The notes under the pieces are model-generated. The model ran no database searches and had not been told where the DNA came from. It saw only the letters and a program-made list of their open reading frames with translations. A stretch of DNA of 64,000 bases, from positions 476,732 to 540,731 of the forward strand of contig NW_015971537.1 in the NCBI RefSeq assembly GCF_000182565.1. Direction: 5' to 3'. The stretch comes from Spizellomyces punctatus DAOM BR117 (Eukaryota > Chytridiomycota > Chytridiomycetes > Spizellomycetales > Spizellomycetaceae). A program made the position numbers and the translations under genes. Positions 20,943 through 31,978 of this stretch are shown piece after piece; within the stretch, counting starts at the first letter, position 1; each line of letters begins with the position of its first letter.

Positions 20943-22073
20943 ATGTACACCACAGAGCCTACCTCTCTTCCGCCCCGAACAACGATACGAACCTTATCCA
21001 TTGCCCGACATGCTGATATAGTGAATACTCCACATTGGAGGCAAAAAGAAGTTGCAGCCTTGCGGAACGGAATACGGGCCACCGTATACATGACAAATGG
21101 TGATCGTTATGTAGGAGAATGGAAGGATGGTTTAAAAGAGGGTTAGTGAGTGTTATATTTTGGTAGACAAGGAAGCGGAGATTTATTTACAAAATGCATA
21201 GGCAATGGAACGTACTGTTACGCAAGCACGGGGGCCGTATACGAAGGGGAGTGGGCAAGAGATCTTCGCAACGGATTTGGAACATACTCTGTTCCAGCAT
21301 TGCCTCAACCTGTTCAAGGAAAAACAAAAAAACCATTGCTTCCTTCGTTGCCCACCCTAAAAACGCCGCCTCGGGCGCAATCTACCCCAGGTTCTCATAC
21401 TGGCCCTCTCCGCAAAGTCTATGCCGGGTCCTGGCTTGATGACCTCCGGCACGGCCGTGGCACTTGTTTCTACGAGGACGGCTCGGTATATGACGGGATG
21501 TGGGAGGAGGACGTCCGGGAGGGTTGGGGACGCATGACGTACAAAAGTAGTGGCAGCGTCTATGAAGGAGAATGGCATGAGGGAATGCGGCATGGGCAAG
21601 GCGTATTGGTCTTGGGTATGTATCTGCAATTGCCTTCATTTCCAATTCTGTATTTTCCTCACTCTCAACCTGTGATAGCAAACGGAGACCGATACGAGGG
21701 AACTTTCCTCAACGACATGAAAGAGGGTCCTGGGCGATTTATTTATCGAACAAAGCGTCAATGTTATGAAGGTGAATGGGCATTGGACACGCCCAAGTGC
21801 GGGACGTTGCGGGACTTGCCCCCATTGGCTGGACCTGAGGGAATGGGCCCAAATGCTCGAAAGTGGTGGCCTATACCCGAGGTAAGCATTGCGGTGTGAT
21901 AGCGAGACCGCTTTCGACATGTGGAGCTGTAAACTCACCCAGTTTTACACTATTGTTAGCTGAAATTGCAGGATCCTGCTGGTATTCTCGATCACGAACG
22001 CGAGGCTGTTCTGCAAGAACGTCTACAACGGATTATGGGAGAATCTTTGGAACATGATGGAGAAGCGGGTTGA
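20943..22073 (+). CDS. MORN-repeat protein, MORN3-like (305 aa)
   Basis: Four exons: 20943-21141, 21202-21615, 21679-21881, 21972-22073. At least six MORN motifs are visible: DRYVGEWKDGLKEGNGTY, VYEGEWARDLRNGFGTY, VYAGSWLDDLRHGRGTCFY, VYDGMWEEDVREGWGRMTY, VYEGEWHEGMRHGQGVLVL and DRYEGTFLNDMKEGPGRF. A Pro-rich insert (about residues 95-135) separates repeats 2 and 3. The N-terminal HWRQKEVAALRNGIRATVY and the C-terminal helix with DPAGILDHEREAVLQ resemble MORN3, a sperm/cilium-associated protein, which suits a zoosporic fungus. The first donor (GTTAGT) is weak but gives the only in-frame join. An alternative upstream in-frame ATG exists at 20886. Confidence 0.8.
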
Positions 22074-23143
22074 ATCATAGCCACATATTTGAGCTCCATT
22101 GACTTTCCGGTGCTTGGCACTAACGAACACATCGTGTGCATCAATGTAGCAGCATTATAGCTGTCTATGTAGAAATAAGCAACATAACCACTTGCAATTG
22201 TCAAAAGGTGTGCAATGCCATTGCGACCTTCGTAATACCTCCTCAAGAAAATGGGTTGTATTACTGACGGAACGGCTTTATCTTAGTGTGGAGGTGATTG
22301 AAAATGGCACTAGGACCCTTTATTATCCGGATTAATCCGGTTAATCATATCGCATAATCAGCACCCCCTCTATTGCTCAAAACGGTGTGGCATGTATTGT
22401 AATGTTCGCCAAACTGTGGTGTGGCATGCATGTAATGTTTTTTTTTTTAAACTGCAGTGAGGCGCATGCCAAAGGTCTATAAAAGGGGGGCCTTTTCCCT
22501 CTTTCCTCTTTACCCATCCTCGACTCGCAAAACATCTGCGCAACGCTCACGCAGCACTCTCAAGTCCATCATCATGAGAATGCCGCTCTGGTGCCGAGGA
22601 CCTTGCCCTCCCGACAACAACAAACATAACCCCTTGCAAACGCTGCTACTACTATACTGCTACGATCGCAGGTATGCATTATCTTTGTATTTTCCCACGC
22701 GTATTCCCAGTCTAATTCCCATTACCTTAGTATCTGAACATCCTCCGACTAAAGAATTTCGGAAGGGCTTAGTAGGATTTCTCTCGTGTGGTGGGCTTAG
22801 TTACCCGGTTAGAACCAACCGTAATGTATTGCATGTGTAATTGGGCCTAGTGGTAGTTAGTGGAATCGTGCTGCTTTGCACGTACCCCAGTTCAACCCAG
22901 GCTGGAACCTGTAGCGAGTTAGGATAGGGGTGGGACTCGTTTGCAGGATAGGTTATGAAGGGTTGGACAGGCTGGCTAATTGTAAATTCGAACCGGCTGT
23001 AGTGGGTTGGAGGGAGCATTTGTCCCTAGTGACATTTTCTACCACCTGCACACTATCGTAAAAGGCAGCATCTCATAAGCTTGTACAGCCCATCTTGATA
23101 AATTACAATTAACGAGTTTTTGAATGATCTTCATATTCCACGC
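22074..23143. other. Gene-poor stretch with an isolated TATA box and short ORF
   Basis: 1.07 kb between the MORN gene and initiator tRNA-Met. A strong TATAAAA at 22478-22484 is followed by a C/T-rich leader and an ATG at 22574 that opens 88 codons (to 22840). The product (starting MRMPLWCRGPCPPDNN) matches no family I know and has no convincing signal peptide; it may be a decayed or spurious gene. Around 22389-22440 a short motif (GTGTGGCATG...TGTAATGTT) is duplicated. A tRNA-like stretch near 22850-22920 was rejected. Confidence 0.4.
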
Positions 23144-23215
23144 AGCACCATAGCGCAGAGGAAGCGCGCAGGGCTCATAACCCTGAGGCCCCTGGATCGA
23201 AACCAGGTGGTGCTA
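23144..23215 (+). tRNA. Initiator tRNA-Met (anticodon CAT)
   Basis: The 72-nt cloverleaf shows eukaryotic initiator features: A1:T72 at the end of the acceptor stem AGCACCA/TGGTGCT, three G:C pairs next to the anticodon loop (GGG-CTCATAA-CCC), and a T loop ATCGAAA instead of TTCGAA. A run of T at about 23239-23247 is a good Pol III terminator. Confidence 0.95.
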
Positions 23216-23430
23216 CTAGTTGGATATTATCGTGGCAATTTTTTTTTCACTGTCCACTACATTGGAGGCATTAACGCGCGCTAATGTACACCATATTTCT
23301 TTGGACTGTACCATAATCCTTGAACTAATGCGCTGAATTACTCTCTTTACCACACGAACGAGCATAAACAAAAACTCGACATGCAGGAATAATACTGTTG
23401 ATATGACACTACGGCTAATGAAATGTTTCC

Positions 23431-24661
23431 CTAGAACTGGTTCTTATTCTGCTTATGGAAGTTGTGATTCTGGTTGGATTTCTTCGAGTTATTGTTGTTG
23501 AAAGCTATGGAGCTGCTGGTTAATATCCGTATGAGACCATGCCAGATATGCACTAGGACATACCATTTGTGTTTGACAGGTTCTTGTGGTCCTTTTTGAT
23601 TGAGTTATCCTGGTTCTTCTTGTGCAGCACGTCATTGTTGTTATTCGCTCTGAGATGATCCTTTTTGAGATTGTTCTGGTTGAAGTTGTTCTGGTTGTTG
23701 TTATTCTGGAAAGCCGAATTCTTTTGATCCTTCTTATTCTGGTTGTTGATGATTTGAGGGCCCCACCATCCGCCAGCAACTTCAACCTGTTCATTTTCGA
23801 CCTCGGCAGCTTCAGCATCGTAACCGTAACCGCCGTAGGGATAGCCGTAGCCACCGTAACCACTAAACTTCTTGCCTTTACCGCCGTAGCCATAGCCATA
23901 ACCGCCAGCAGCTTCAACCTCCTCGTTCTCTAGATCCGCAGCTTCAACATCGAACTTCTTGCCGTAACCGTAACCGCCGTAGGGATAGCCGTAACCACCG
24001 TAACCACCATAACCACCAAATTTCTTGCCTTTGCCGCCGTAACCCAAGCCATAACCGCCATAACCGCCCGCAACTTCTACCTCCTCTTCTTTGACATCCG
24101 CAGCTTCAACTTCGAATTTCTTGTTTTGCTTGTTGAAATGATTATTGTTGTTAACATTTTTCTTATTGCTGTTCTGGTTGTTTGCATTTTGATTGTTTTT
24201 ATTCTGTAATGACGGGGAATCATGCGATAAATTAAATTCTGGCCCCAAACGATGAAAATCACAGCGTACACACCAAATGATCTTTTTTGATTGAGTTATT
24301 CTGGTTCTTCTTGTGCAGTACATTGTTGTTGTTGTTCGCTCTGAGATGATCCTTTTTGAGATTGTTCTGGTTGAAGTTGTTCTGGTTGTTGTTGTTCAGG
24401 AAAGCTGAATTTTTTTGATCCTTCTTATTCTGGTTGTTGATGATTTGAGGCCCCCACCATCCGCCAGCCGCTTGGACCTCTTCCTCTACAGCCTTAAACG
24501 ATGAATGAAGGATGATGAGCAAGACGACAGGATGGGCCAAGGGACAGCCGCTGTAATCGACGGTGCAAGCATACCAAGTCTTGGGGCGCCGGAGCCGCGA
24601 GAGTAGGCGCAAAGAACAAGGCTGGAGCAATGCCGGCAGCAAGAAGATAGATGGTTTTCAT
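23431..24661 (-). CDS. Secreted Asn/Gln- and Gly/Tyr-rich repetitive protein (339 aa)
   Basis: Four exons on the minus strand: 24575-24661, 24274-24492, 23564-24203, 23431-23504. A clear signal peptide (MKTIYLLAAGIAPALFFAPTLAA, then APAPQ) opens the protein. After it come two near-identical 60-residue Asn/Gln/Lys-rich modules starting GGWWGPQIINNQNKKDQ. Between them lie three Gly-Tyr-rich segments of the type GKGKKFGGYGGYGGYGYPY, separated by acidic spacers such as FDVEAADLENEEVEAAGG. There are no cysteines in the mature part. Composition suggests an extracellular low-complexity, possibly adhesive or self-assembling protein; function is unknown. A TATA box stands 104 bp upstream of the ATG, suggesting strong regulated expression. 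Confidence 0.75.
23590..23777. repeat. 188-bp intragenic direct repeat, copy 2
   Basis: Second copy of the module at 24281-24468, encoding the C-terminal Asn/Gln-rich segment. The two protein modules differ at only three of about 61 positions. Confidence 0.9.
24281..24468. repeat. 188-bp intragenic direct repeat, copy 1
   Basis: Aligns without gaps to 23590-23777 (offset 691 bp) with only scattered substitutions. It encodes the first Asn/Gln-rich module of the secreted repetitive protein. Confidence 0.9.
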
Positions 24662-24764
24662 GTTGGCGGATAAGCTGATGTATAGTAGGCTTTTGAATGG
24701 TAAGCGTAGAGCAAGTTGATGACAACGGATAACTGGGTAGATGGGGCCCAACATGACGATCCCA

Positions 24765-24771
24765 TTTTATA
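24765..24771 (-). promoter_or_regulatory. TATA box of the secreted repetitive protein gene
   Basis: TATAAAA on the minus strand in the context TCTATAAAATGGG, 104 bp upstream of the ATG. Most other genes in the window show no such box. Confidence 0.6.
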
Positions 24772-25293
24772 GACAAAATTTGTATTCACTGTAGAGGAAG
24801 AACTCAGAGGATGGGAACTGGTAGGGATTGGGAAGATAGAGAGGTTTCAAACTTAAAAATTCAAAAAGGTTAACCTTAAAAGTCATCACCAGTCTTCAGT
24901 ATCATACATTCATCCCTGAGACATTGAAATTGCGAGTGTTCATGCCGCCTCCACTGCAGTGAAGTTCAACGACGCTTTCACCTGACCAACGATAATGGCT
25001 TGGGAGGTTGTTTCTAGCGGATCACCCCTTTTTGAGCCTGACGAGTAGCGCTTACAGCTACATAGTCATCATCTGAACATGTCGATGGAACCTTGGCATG
25101 TCGCTCATAAGGTTTACGCAAGGACACGATAGACCCTCTGACGTACACATCCTTTCTGGTGCCAACGTTTTCTTGTTTTCCATGAATACTCTCAACCTGG
25201 ATTTACCCATTTCGAGCAAGACGTTGAAATAGACAGCACTATGAGATGGGCTACAAGGGAGCTATCTGGTGCGTCTACGCTACAGGCTGGCTA
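24772..25293. other. Intergenic, nothing recognised
   Basis: About 520 bp between the TATA box of the secreted protein gene and the stop codon of the F-box gene. No coding signature or RNA gene was seen. Confidence 0.6.
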
Positions 25294-27052
25294 TCAGACG
25301 GGTAAGGCAACCTTTACGAAACTTGAAATGCGCTTCAGATCATGCCAATATATCGCAATTTTCGTTTCGGAAAGGATAATAGCTGAAAGAGAATGGATAA
25401 GGGCAAATATATTTACAGAGACTAACTGGGCAACATACCATCATTCACAATGTAGGTGGGATTCCTGTATCCAGCCATAGCTACTGTTCCTCGACCATGA
25501 TAAGCTCGCGCTGTTTGAAATTCTGGATCTTTCAGAGCTGGCAAAAATATTTTGGAAGCGTCATCATTGAGTTCAGTGCCGTCCTCGGCCAGATCGTCTC
25601 CGATCCTGGAATCGCCTATCCAAGGTATACCGGTCCCATCACCCAGATTTACGCGACAGCTCACTTCGCCCCGAGGCACATTGACGTCGCCAGTAATTTT
25701 GTAAAAGACGAGGTGAATGTCTTGTACAGAGGCGTCCAGCGCATTTGCAACCCACTCGTACCGCAGCAGAACATATTCAATTCCGTGTGACCCATAAGTA
25801 CCAGCCCAAATTCCTTCCAAAGGTTTTATCACCATATTTGACGGCGCTATCGCGCTCTTGTGATTCGCGTCGAGCTTAATTTGACTCCATATTGTCTGAT
25901 ATCTTCCCGTTTTAAATCGCAGTTCACCTTCGGGGGCTCGAAGGGTCACAGTCCGGACGCCATACTCATGGCATTTGAGAGGGCAATGAATCGTTAAAGT
26001 ATTTGCTGGCATTTCCCAGGAGGCATCCTCGAGCTCGCCATTTGTCTGAAGTAACGGGTTGAACGCGAGAGGCGGCTCGTTAGAATCAAACATGGTAATC
26101 AGAGTGCCTTCCGCACGGAGGACACGCGAATTCTCCGGGTACGGCCATAAGCCTGTGGATGGGGATGGTCGGAAATATGGGAAATGATCTGAAGACATAT
26201 GTGGATTAAACAGTAGAAGACGGGCTAGAACTGTGTCCGATTAAATCCATGCTATGGAAGTTACCTTGGCATAGCTGATAACTACGGAAAGTTTCCTGTC
26301 CATCATCGACAACACTCATATGTTTCCGCAGTGTTGTAGATTGTGCTCTGTTCCCAAAACATATCGTATAGCTCGAGATTCCCTCTTGATCGTACGCGGA
26401 TCCAATAGCATCCTCGGTATTTTCGAGAGGGGCACTCGTTCTTCGGCGCCTTCTCGATACTTGTTCAGGGCCGTCAAAGGATGGGGAGACACGGTGGAGC
26501 CCTTCACCGCACGGCTCAAAGCATATCTCGAATACCCTCGTACGACTCAATGATAGCTGTAAACTGTCAACTGATACCCCTTGGATCGCTCCAAATTGTT
26601 GCTCTGAGATTGGAGATATGTTGGTGGCAGAGAGATTTTCTCCAATGATACTAGCATCAGTAGGATTGATACGAACTTGAAGAAGTTGACCGGTGAAGAA
26701 TGGGTAATTGGCCTGTTGTCGTCGACTTCCTCAAAATTGGATCTATAAACCATTTTCAATGACGCTGTCTTACCTGCCAGAGCCCTAGCATCCAGCCATA
26801 GCGGGCTAATACACCGACATAAAACCCCCTAATAGTTCGATACGGAAAAACATGCAAGTGTGTCTTTGCCTCGACTTTGTAGTTGACGAGGCACAAGCGT
26901 TGCCATAAAGTATCGTCGTTGGCAGCGGAATACAAGGTCCTAGAGACGGCCGATACAGTCGCGAGCTGCGACGCAGAAAGGAAGGAGAGGAGGTGAATGA
27001 GACATTCGCAAGGTAGGGCAGTCAGTGAATTAGGATGTGAAGAATTCAACAT
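25294..27052 (-). CDS. F-box protein, FBXO31-like (521 aa)
   Basis: Substrate receptor of an SCF ubiquitin ligase by family. Four exons on the minus strand: 26774-27052, 26265-26712, 25439-26188, 25294-25382. The F-box (LTALPCECLIHLLSFLSASQ ... NDDTLWQRLC) covers about residues 10-50, followed by GWMLGLWQ and, across the splice, ANYPFFTGQLLQVRI. The C-terminal half has GIWAGTYGSHGIEYVLL and YKITGDVNVPRGEV, matching the FBXO31 substrate-binding barrel. The last exon closes with IAIYWHDLKRISSFVKV, as expected for the barrel's final strand. Residues about 150-240 are an Arg/Ser-rich insert. The target is unknown; animal FBXO31 acts in cell-cycle control and damaged-protein disposal. Confidence 0.85.
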
Positions 27053-27408
27053 GGTGGTTATGGGTGCTCATGACGCGTGCAGGAATGACTTACACAAGGC
27101 AATTGACACCGCCTGAAAATAAACAAGCACTGGGAGGGATAAGTTACGATGAGGTTATCTCAACCAAACAAATCGAAAGCTGCCTTGGACGGAGAGTGCG
27201 TTGCAAGCTGTTGTGCACTTTTTGACGAAGCTGCATATATTGATTTTCTCTGGCATCTTTTGTATCAATATTTAGAATGTCGTCTTCCTTCATCAAATTG
27301 TGAACTCTCTCAAGTTAAACATATACAAGCGTCACTACTAACTAACACTACTTTTTTAAAACATGTACAGGACATAAATCACGTTTCTAGGTGAGGGACT
27401 CTTATAAC
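27053..27408. other. Intergenic, nothing recognised
   Basis: 356 bp between the F-box gene start and the stop of the next minus-strand gene. It should contain the F-box promoter. No box-like element stands out. Confidence 0.6.
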
Positions 27409-28139
27409 CTACTCTTCATTTGGCTCTTCATTGTGATCATCTTCGACGGGACGCTCTTCTAGCTCCATGTCTCGACGGATTTTCTTTGGAGGCACCGGTC
27501 GCAAAGCGGCTCCACCCAGGTTCAGCACAAACGGAGGCGTTGGTGTTGGTGTTGGTGAAGCTGTGGTGCTGCTTACTTTTGCGGAGCTTGTTGTTGCAAC
27601 AACAATCTTCTCTGATGTCCCAAACGTTGCCGTTCCAACCACTCCATAAGCCTTGCTCATATCCAACACATCATAGCAGACTGCAACTTGGACCCAACCC
27701 CCTGGTTGAACTGCGTTGTTTACGCCATTGATTGGTGTGGCTCGTAGATTGCCTCCTTGATTCTCTTGCCAAATATCCGCGACTGCGTTGGAGATCCACC
27801 AGACCTGACTATTGGTGAGGATGATATCGAGAGTCCAAATTGTGGATGGATACCAATAGGCAGCACTGGGATTGTGGGTGATGTTAAATGTTCCGCAAAA
27901 AATTCCGTTCCTGGCGTCTTGAAAGGTAAAGGCCATGGGAACTGTCACGGTAGATAACGGAGTAATGTTGGCGGGGAGGGATGTATCTATCGGGGCGAGG
28001 TCAGCAATGGCCGTCTCAGCGTAAAATCTTTCTATTAGCATTGGTACATACCACCGAGAACTTGTCTAGCAATTAAGCTTCTTGCTTGGCTGCTCCCCAC
28101 TAGTAGAATAGCGGCGGCGACAAAGAACCACAATGCCAT
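27409..28139 (-). CDS. Small secreted protein of unknown function (221 aa)
   Basis: Two exons on the minus strand, 28052-28139 and 27409-27986; intron GTATGT...GATAG. A signal peptide MALWFFVAAAILLVGSSQA is followed by a putative processing region ending LIARQV. The middle (about residues 35-150) looks like a compact beta-rich domain, with NITHNPSAAYWYPS, WWISNAVADIW and WVQVAVCYDVLD and two cysteines able to pair. A Thr/Pro linker (SPTPTPTPPF) leads to a short charged tail with a dibasic KKIRR and an acidic end. No family recognised. One of three predicted secreted proteins in this part of the window. Confidence 0.7.
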
Positions 28140-30289
28140 TATAGCTCTCGAGCTGCGAATTCGTGTAGATGTAATTATGGAGAGTGCTGGTGTCTGGCAA
28201 GGCTCGCGAGGAGAATGTCCGATTTGAATAGATTTCGTTCAGACACGAGAGTGCTAGAATTCCAAAAACCCTTAAGCATGATCAAACTTGAGGGTTTGAC
28301 CCATCAGCAATCGCAAAATTAATGTACCATTCCTCTTTCGTCGCCTTTAACATGGCTTCCTTGGCCTCATCAGGGTCATTGACCAAGTGGTTTTCTTGGC
28401 CTCCATCCACACGAGGGTGTCGCCATCTGCCGTCTTCAAGATCGCAGATAATGGTGTCATGGATGGAGGTGATGTAGACGGCTCGGCGATACTGGTATCT
28501 TTTGGAGCCAGGGTTCGGACAAGGTCATCCCATTAGCGCATATACTGAGCCCCATCCATCCAAACACGTTGCCTTTTCCATTGGAGACAGCTAGTGGAAT
28601 AGTCAGGCCTATTTCTAGGTGGGGCGAGTGCGACAGAGGCAACTTACTAGCCCCATATAGCCCCGTACAGTTCACCAAACGGCTCTTCATCTACAGCCGG
28701 TTCATGCAAGACGACGTCAAGCACTTGTGCGAAGGTGCTACCTTGACTTATCATCTGCAAGGATCCACATTAGAGATGGGCTCGCACCATGACACACGAA
28801 TGTATTTATCATCTCTAAGCGTGATAAGAAATCGCAAAAATTCGGAAAAGACATGGACTTCATCGATGAAGGTTTCTGGGGTATTTCAGCAGAAGACTAT
28901 CCAGCTACAAAGGCACAAAATCGTGGCCATATACAAATGTGAACTATGTTCATTTCACCTTTCATTCATATTCTCATCATAGTGAGACTGCCAAACCACT
29001 ATCACCATTTTCTTATCTCTCTGTCCTTCTTTCTTTACCAGTGTCGGGAATGTCTCTCTGGGACCTTGGGTCAAGATAGTAGCAAAGGAGTTGCATGCAG
29101 AAAGCAAAATATGGAACGATGGTAGATGGCCTTTGTCTTCAAATTTTGAATGGATCAGATACCTAGCTAGAAAGCGTAACCCAACAGACTTACAGCCGTG
29201 ATCGATAGTTTTATGAACCTGTTTGGTGGGGTTGATAATTTTGCCAAGCTTTGATCAATCCAAAATTCCAACACAATCGCTGTAAGTTCTCACCAAGCTA
29301 ATACTAATGCATGAAGGTACCCATATAACATGAAAGCTAGGTGACCTGATTGGTACTAGAGGAATGGGTTACGCTGTGATAGTCCTCTACTCGATAGAGA
29401 GATGGCATTTATACTACCTGTAACCTGAAACATTGTTAGCATGCAATGGAAAAGCGTGCCAGACTAAATACTTTTGCGCGCATTGTTAGTATGGAACTTT
29501 GGATACTGTAGCCATCGATATCAAGAATTCACAAAGTGACAGTATGGCTTCACACAAGAGCAAACATTGACCGGTGACATGACGGCTCTTGATACCTGTC
29601 CTGGGCACGACAATGAACTCATTATCCCTCACGGCAAAAGGCAAAATGTATTGTAATACAAGACTTGGATCTATTTACTCTAGCATTTCTCCAACCTTCA
29701 TGGAGCTGTAGCCGTTTGCAGTGTTTCTGAATTTCCAGGAAATATTAGATATGGCGATGGCGGAGTGTCGCCTAGCTTTGCTGGATGTAGCCACGCTTTT
29801 GCACGTTTGTAGCTAGTATTCTCGATTTTGCTTAAATACATCCGTGATCACAGAAACACTTTCAAAATAGTGCAAAGAGGCCAACGCCATGCGACGATCA
29901 GCATCACTGAAAGAAGAAGAGAGACTAAAGCCTTGAATTCAAATATTGTCTGCTCATGACCATGCAGGCCACTCCCAAGAATGCACCAACACTTGTCTGT
30001 ACTTTGGCCCCACGTCAACAGCTGCGTCCAGCCCAGCTTGAAAACGAGATGCTGACAGCAGAAGGAATCACGTGCGTCCCTGGGGGCCACAAAAGCGGCC
30101 AAACTGTGCCAGCTGTGCCACATGCGCGTTCATTCTAAAATTTGGAATCGAAGGGAGACAAATTCTGCGGCCCTGCGGAAAAGGAGCTTGTCGTCTGTGG
30201 GGGAAAGGTTGTTCCGGGGAGGCATTCCCAATCTGCTCGCCTTCGTCTTTCATCCCCGACTCTCAGTGTTACTGACAGCAGGAAGAAAG
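28140..30289. other. Gene-poor 2.1-kb region with possible gene debris
   Basis: Between two genes for secreted proteins. The left part (28282-28690, minus strand) has broken coding-like frames listed as a possible pseudogene. About 29460-29850 contains diverged copies of a short motif (CTTTTGC.CAC.TGTAGCTAG...GCTTAAATACATCC) that recurs at 32380-32427. The right end should hold the promoter of the deacetylase gene. No complete gene or RNA was found. Confidence 0.5.
28282..28690 (-). pseudogene. Possible decayed gene fragment
   Basis: Two overlapping minus-strand frames look like protein but are separated by stops. One runs from about 28690 (AVSNGKGNVFGWMGLSICA). The other ends at 28282 and contains TSIHDTIICDLEDGRWRHP and DPDEAKEAMLKATKEEWY. 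No ATG or splice pattern links them into one product. It may instead be the 3' part of a gene whose introns I could not resolve. No family recognised. Confidence 0.25.
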
Positions 30290-31978
30290 ATGCTCGCACG
30301 AATCCTATCAACCGCGTTTGTCCTTCTTCCGCTGGTCACAGCGCAGACTCCAATTAATATTCCTGCTCCCGTTGAAGGGGATCCCGCAACACAGCCTGCC
30401 AACGATCCTACATATGCTTGCCCGGCGACTTGTGTGCCTCCCGCTTGCGTTTGCGCATCCACAAAGATTCCTGGTGGTTTGAGCGTAGAGCAGACGCCCA
30501 TGTTTGTTACTCTCACTGCAGACGATGCCATTCAAGATCCGACCTACGAGCCCTTTAGCCAGGTTTTGAACTCTACGGTGAATCCAAATGGATGTAATCT
30601 TCCCTTTACGTACTTTGTCAGTACCGCCTGGACCAATTTCTGGCTGATTACGAGGGCATATAATCTGGGACATGAAATCGGTGCTCATACTATCAATCAC
30701 CCTGGTAATGCGTATAGCGCTTTGACGTCCAAAAAAGTACCCTCACTGATAAGTTTCCAGATCTCACAACTGTGTCAGCCACAGTGCGTGACCAAGAGAT
30801 CCAAGGTTCTGCGCAAGCGGTCATGACCTATGGCGGGATTCCGAAGAGCGACCTTGCAGGGTTCCGTCATCCGTTCTTGGCATTCAACAAAGACTCATTT
30901 GACTCTGTTGCCAAGGCTGGGTTCAAGTATGATTCGTCAGTTACCCTAGATCCTTTGACCCAGCCTTATTGGCCACACACGCTGGATTACGGCTTCGCCT
31001 ACTACCCGCAACCATGCATCAAATGCCCGTAAGTCTAGGCTGTCCCTTAACAGCAGGGGATCAAAACTCATGAAAACTGTTTTCTCTCTGTCAAGTTCCG
31101 GGCCTTCTATGCAATACAAGGGAATGTGGGAGATCCCAATGTACAATTTGCTCACTAATGACTCAAAGCTCTGGTCTAGTATGGATCCTATCATCAATCC
31201 CCAGGTGAGTGTGAGACCACTAGACAGGCTATCGGAAATTGAAAACATCTAATTTACATCTTATTCCCTTCAGCTTAACGACTATGACGTGGCATTGTCC
31301 AATATCAAGGCCACTTTCCAAGTGCACTACAAAACGAAACTTCCCTTCGGCCTCTACCAGCATTTAGCGCAACTGGTAGCGTGGGGACCAGAGGTGGAGG
31401 TCAAAAAGGTTCAACTCCTCAAAGATTTTGTGGCGTGGACTCAGAAAGAGTTCAAAGACGTTTGGTATGTCACCAATCAACAGTTGATCTCATGGATCCA
31501 AAAGCCAGTGCCTGCCGATCAGATGCGAACGTTTCTCCCGTGTCGTCCACCCGCAGTGGACAAAGCGAATAAAGAGATCTGTGACGGTATTGATAACGAT
31601 GGCGATGGAATCATTGACAATGGCGTAGTCGAAACCTGTCAAGTGACCGAGGAAGTTAGTTTCCAAAGTTGCTACGGATGCCCGACACTCGTTCCCAATA
31701 TCACACAACCGGTTCCACCGCAGAAGGGAAATGCTACAAGGAAGCCTGCGCCCGATGCAGCGTGTCCAAATGCTGGGACTTGGGATCCCATTGCGGGCGC
31801 TTGCATCACTTTAACAAGGCCACAGGTCAAAATTCCTGATAGCAATGCGTCTGGGTCAAAACCTAGCGGTACCAATGGAGATCAGTCGAAGGGAAGTGGG
31901 ACAGTGGCAGGTGCCAAGGTAGCCAAGACGTCTGTATTTGGTGCGACCCTCCTCTTAGTGGCAGTTTTGAGTGCCTAG
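30290..31978 (+). CDS. GPI-type polysaccharide (chitin) deacetylase-like protein, CE4 family (498 aa)
   Basis: Four exons: 30290-30704, 30761-31028, 31096-31204, 31274-31978. A signal peptide (MLARILSTAFVLLPLVTAQ) is followed by a Cys-rich linker and the NodB fold. Motif 1 reads VTLTADDA, keeping two aspartates but lacking the usual Phe/Tyr. Motif 2 is GHEIGAHTINHP with the metal-binding H-x3-H, and motif 3 is GFRHPFL. CPSGPSMQYKGMWEIPMY is typical of fungal and insect chitin-deacetylase-like proteins. After the catalytic domain comes CDGIDNDGDGIID, a calcium-site-like loop. A Ser/Gly linker and a hydrophobic C-terminus (VFGATLLLVAVLSA) suggest a GPI anchor. Likely acts at the cell wall. Confidence 0.85.

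Noticed and set aside
22845-22925. tRNA-like stretch (TAGTGGTAG D-arm-like, CGTGC/GCACG hairpin, CAGTTCAACCC T-arm-like)
   Set aside because: The anticodon loop would have six bases, the T stem does not pair and no acceptor stem forms. At best a decayed tRNA or chance.
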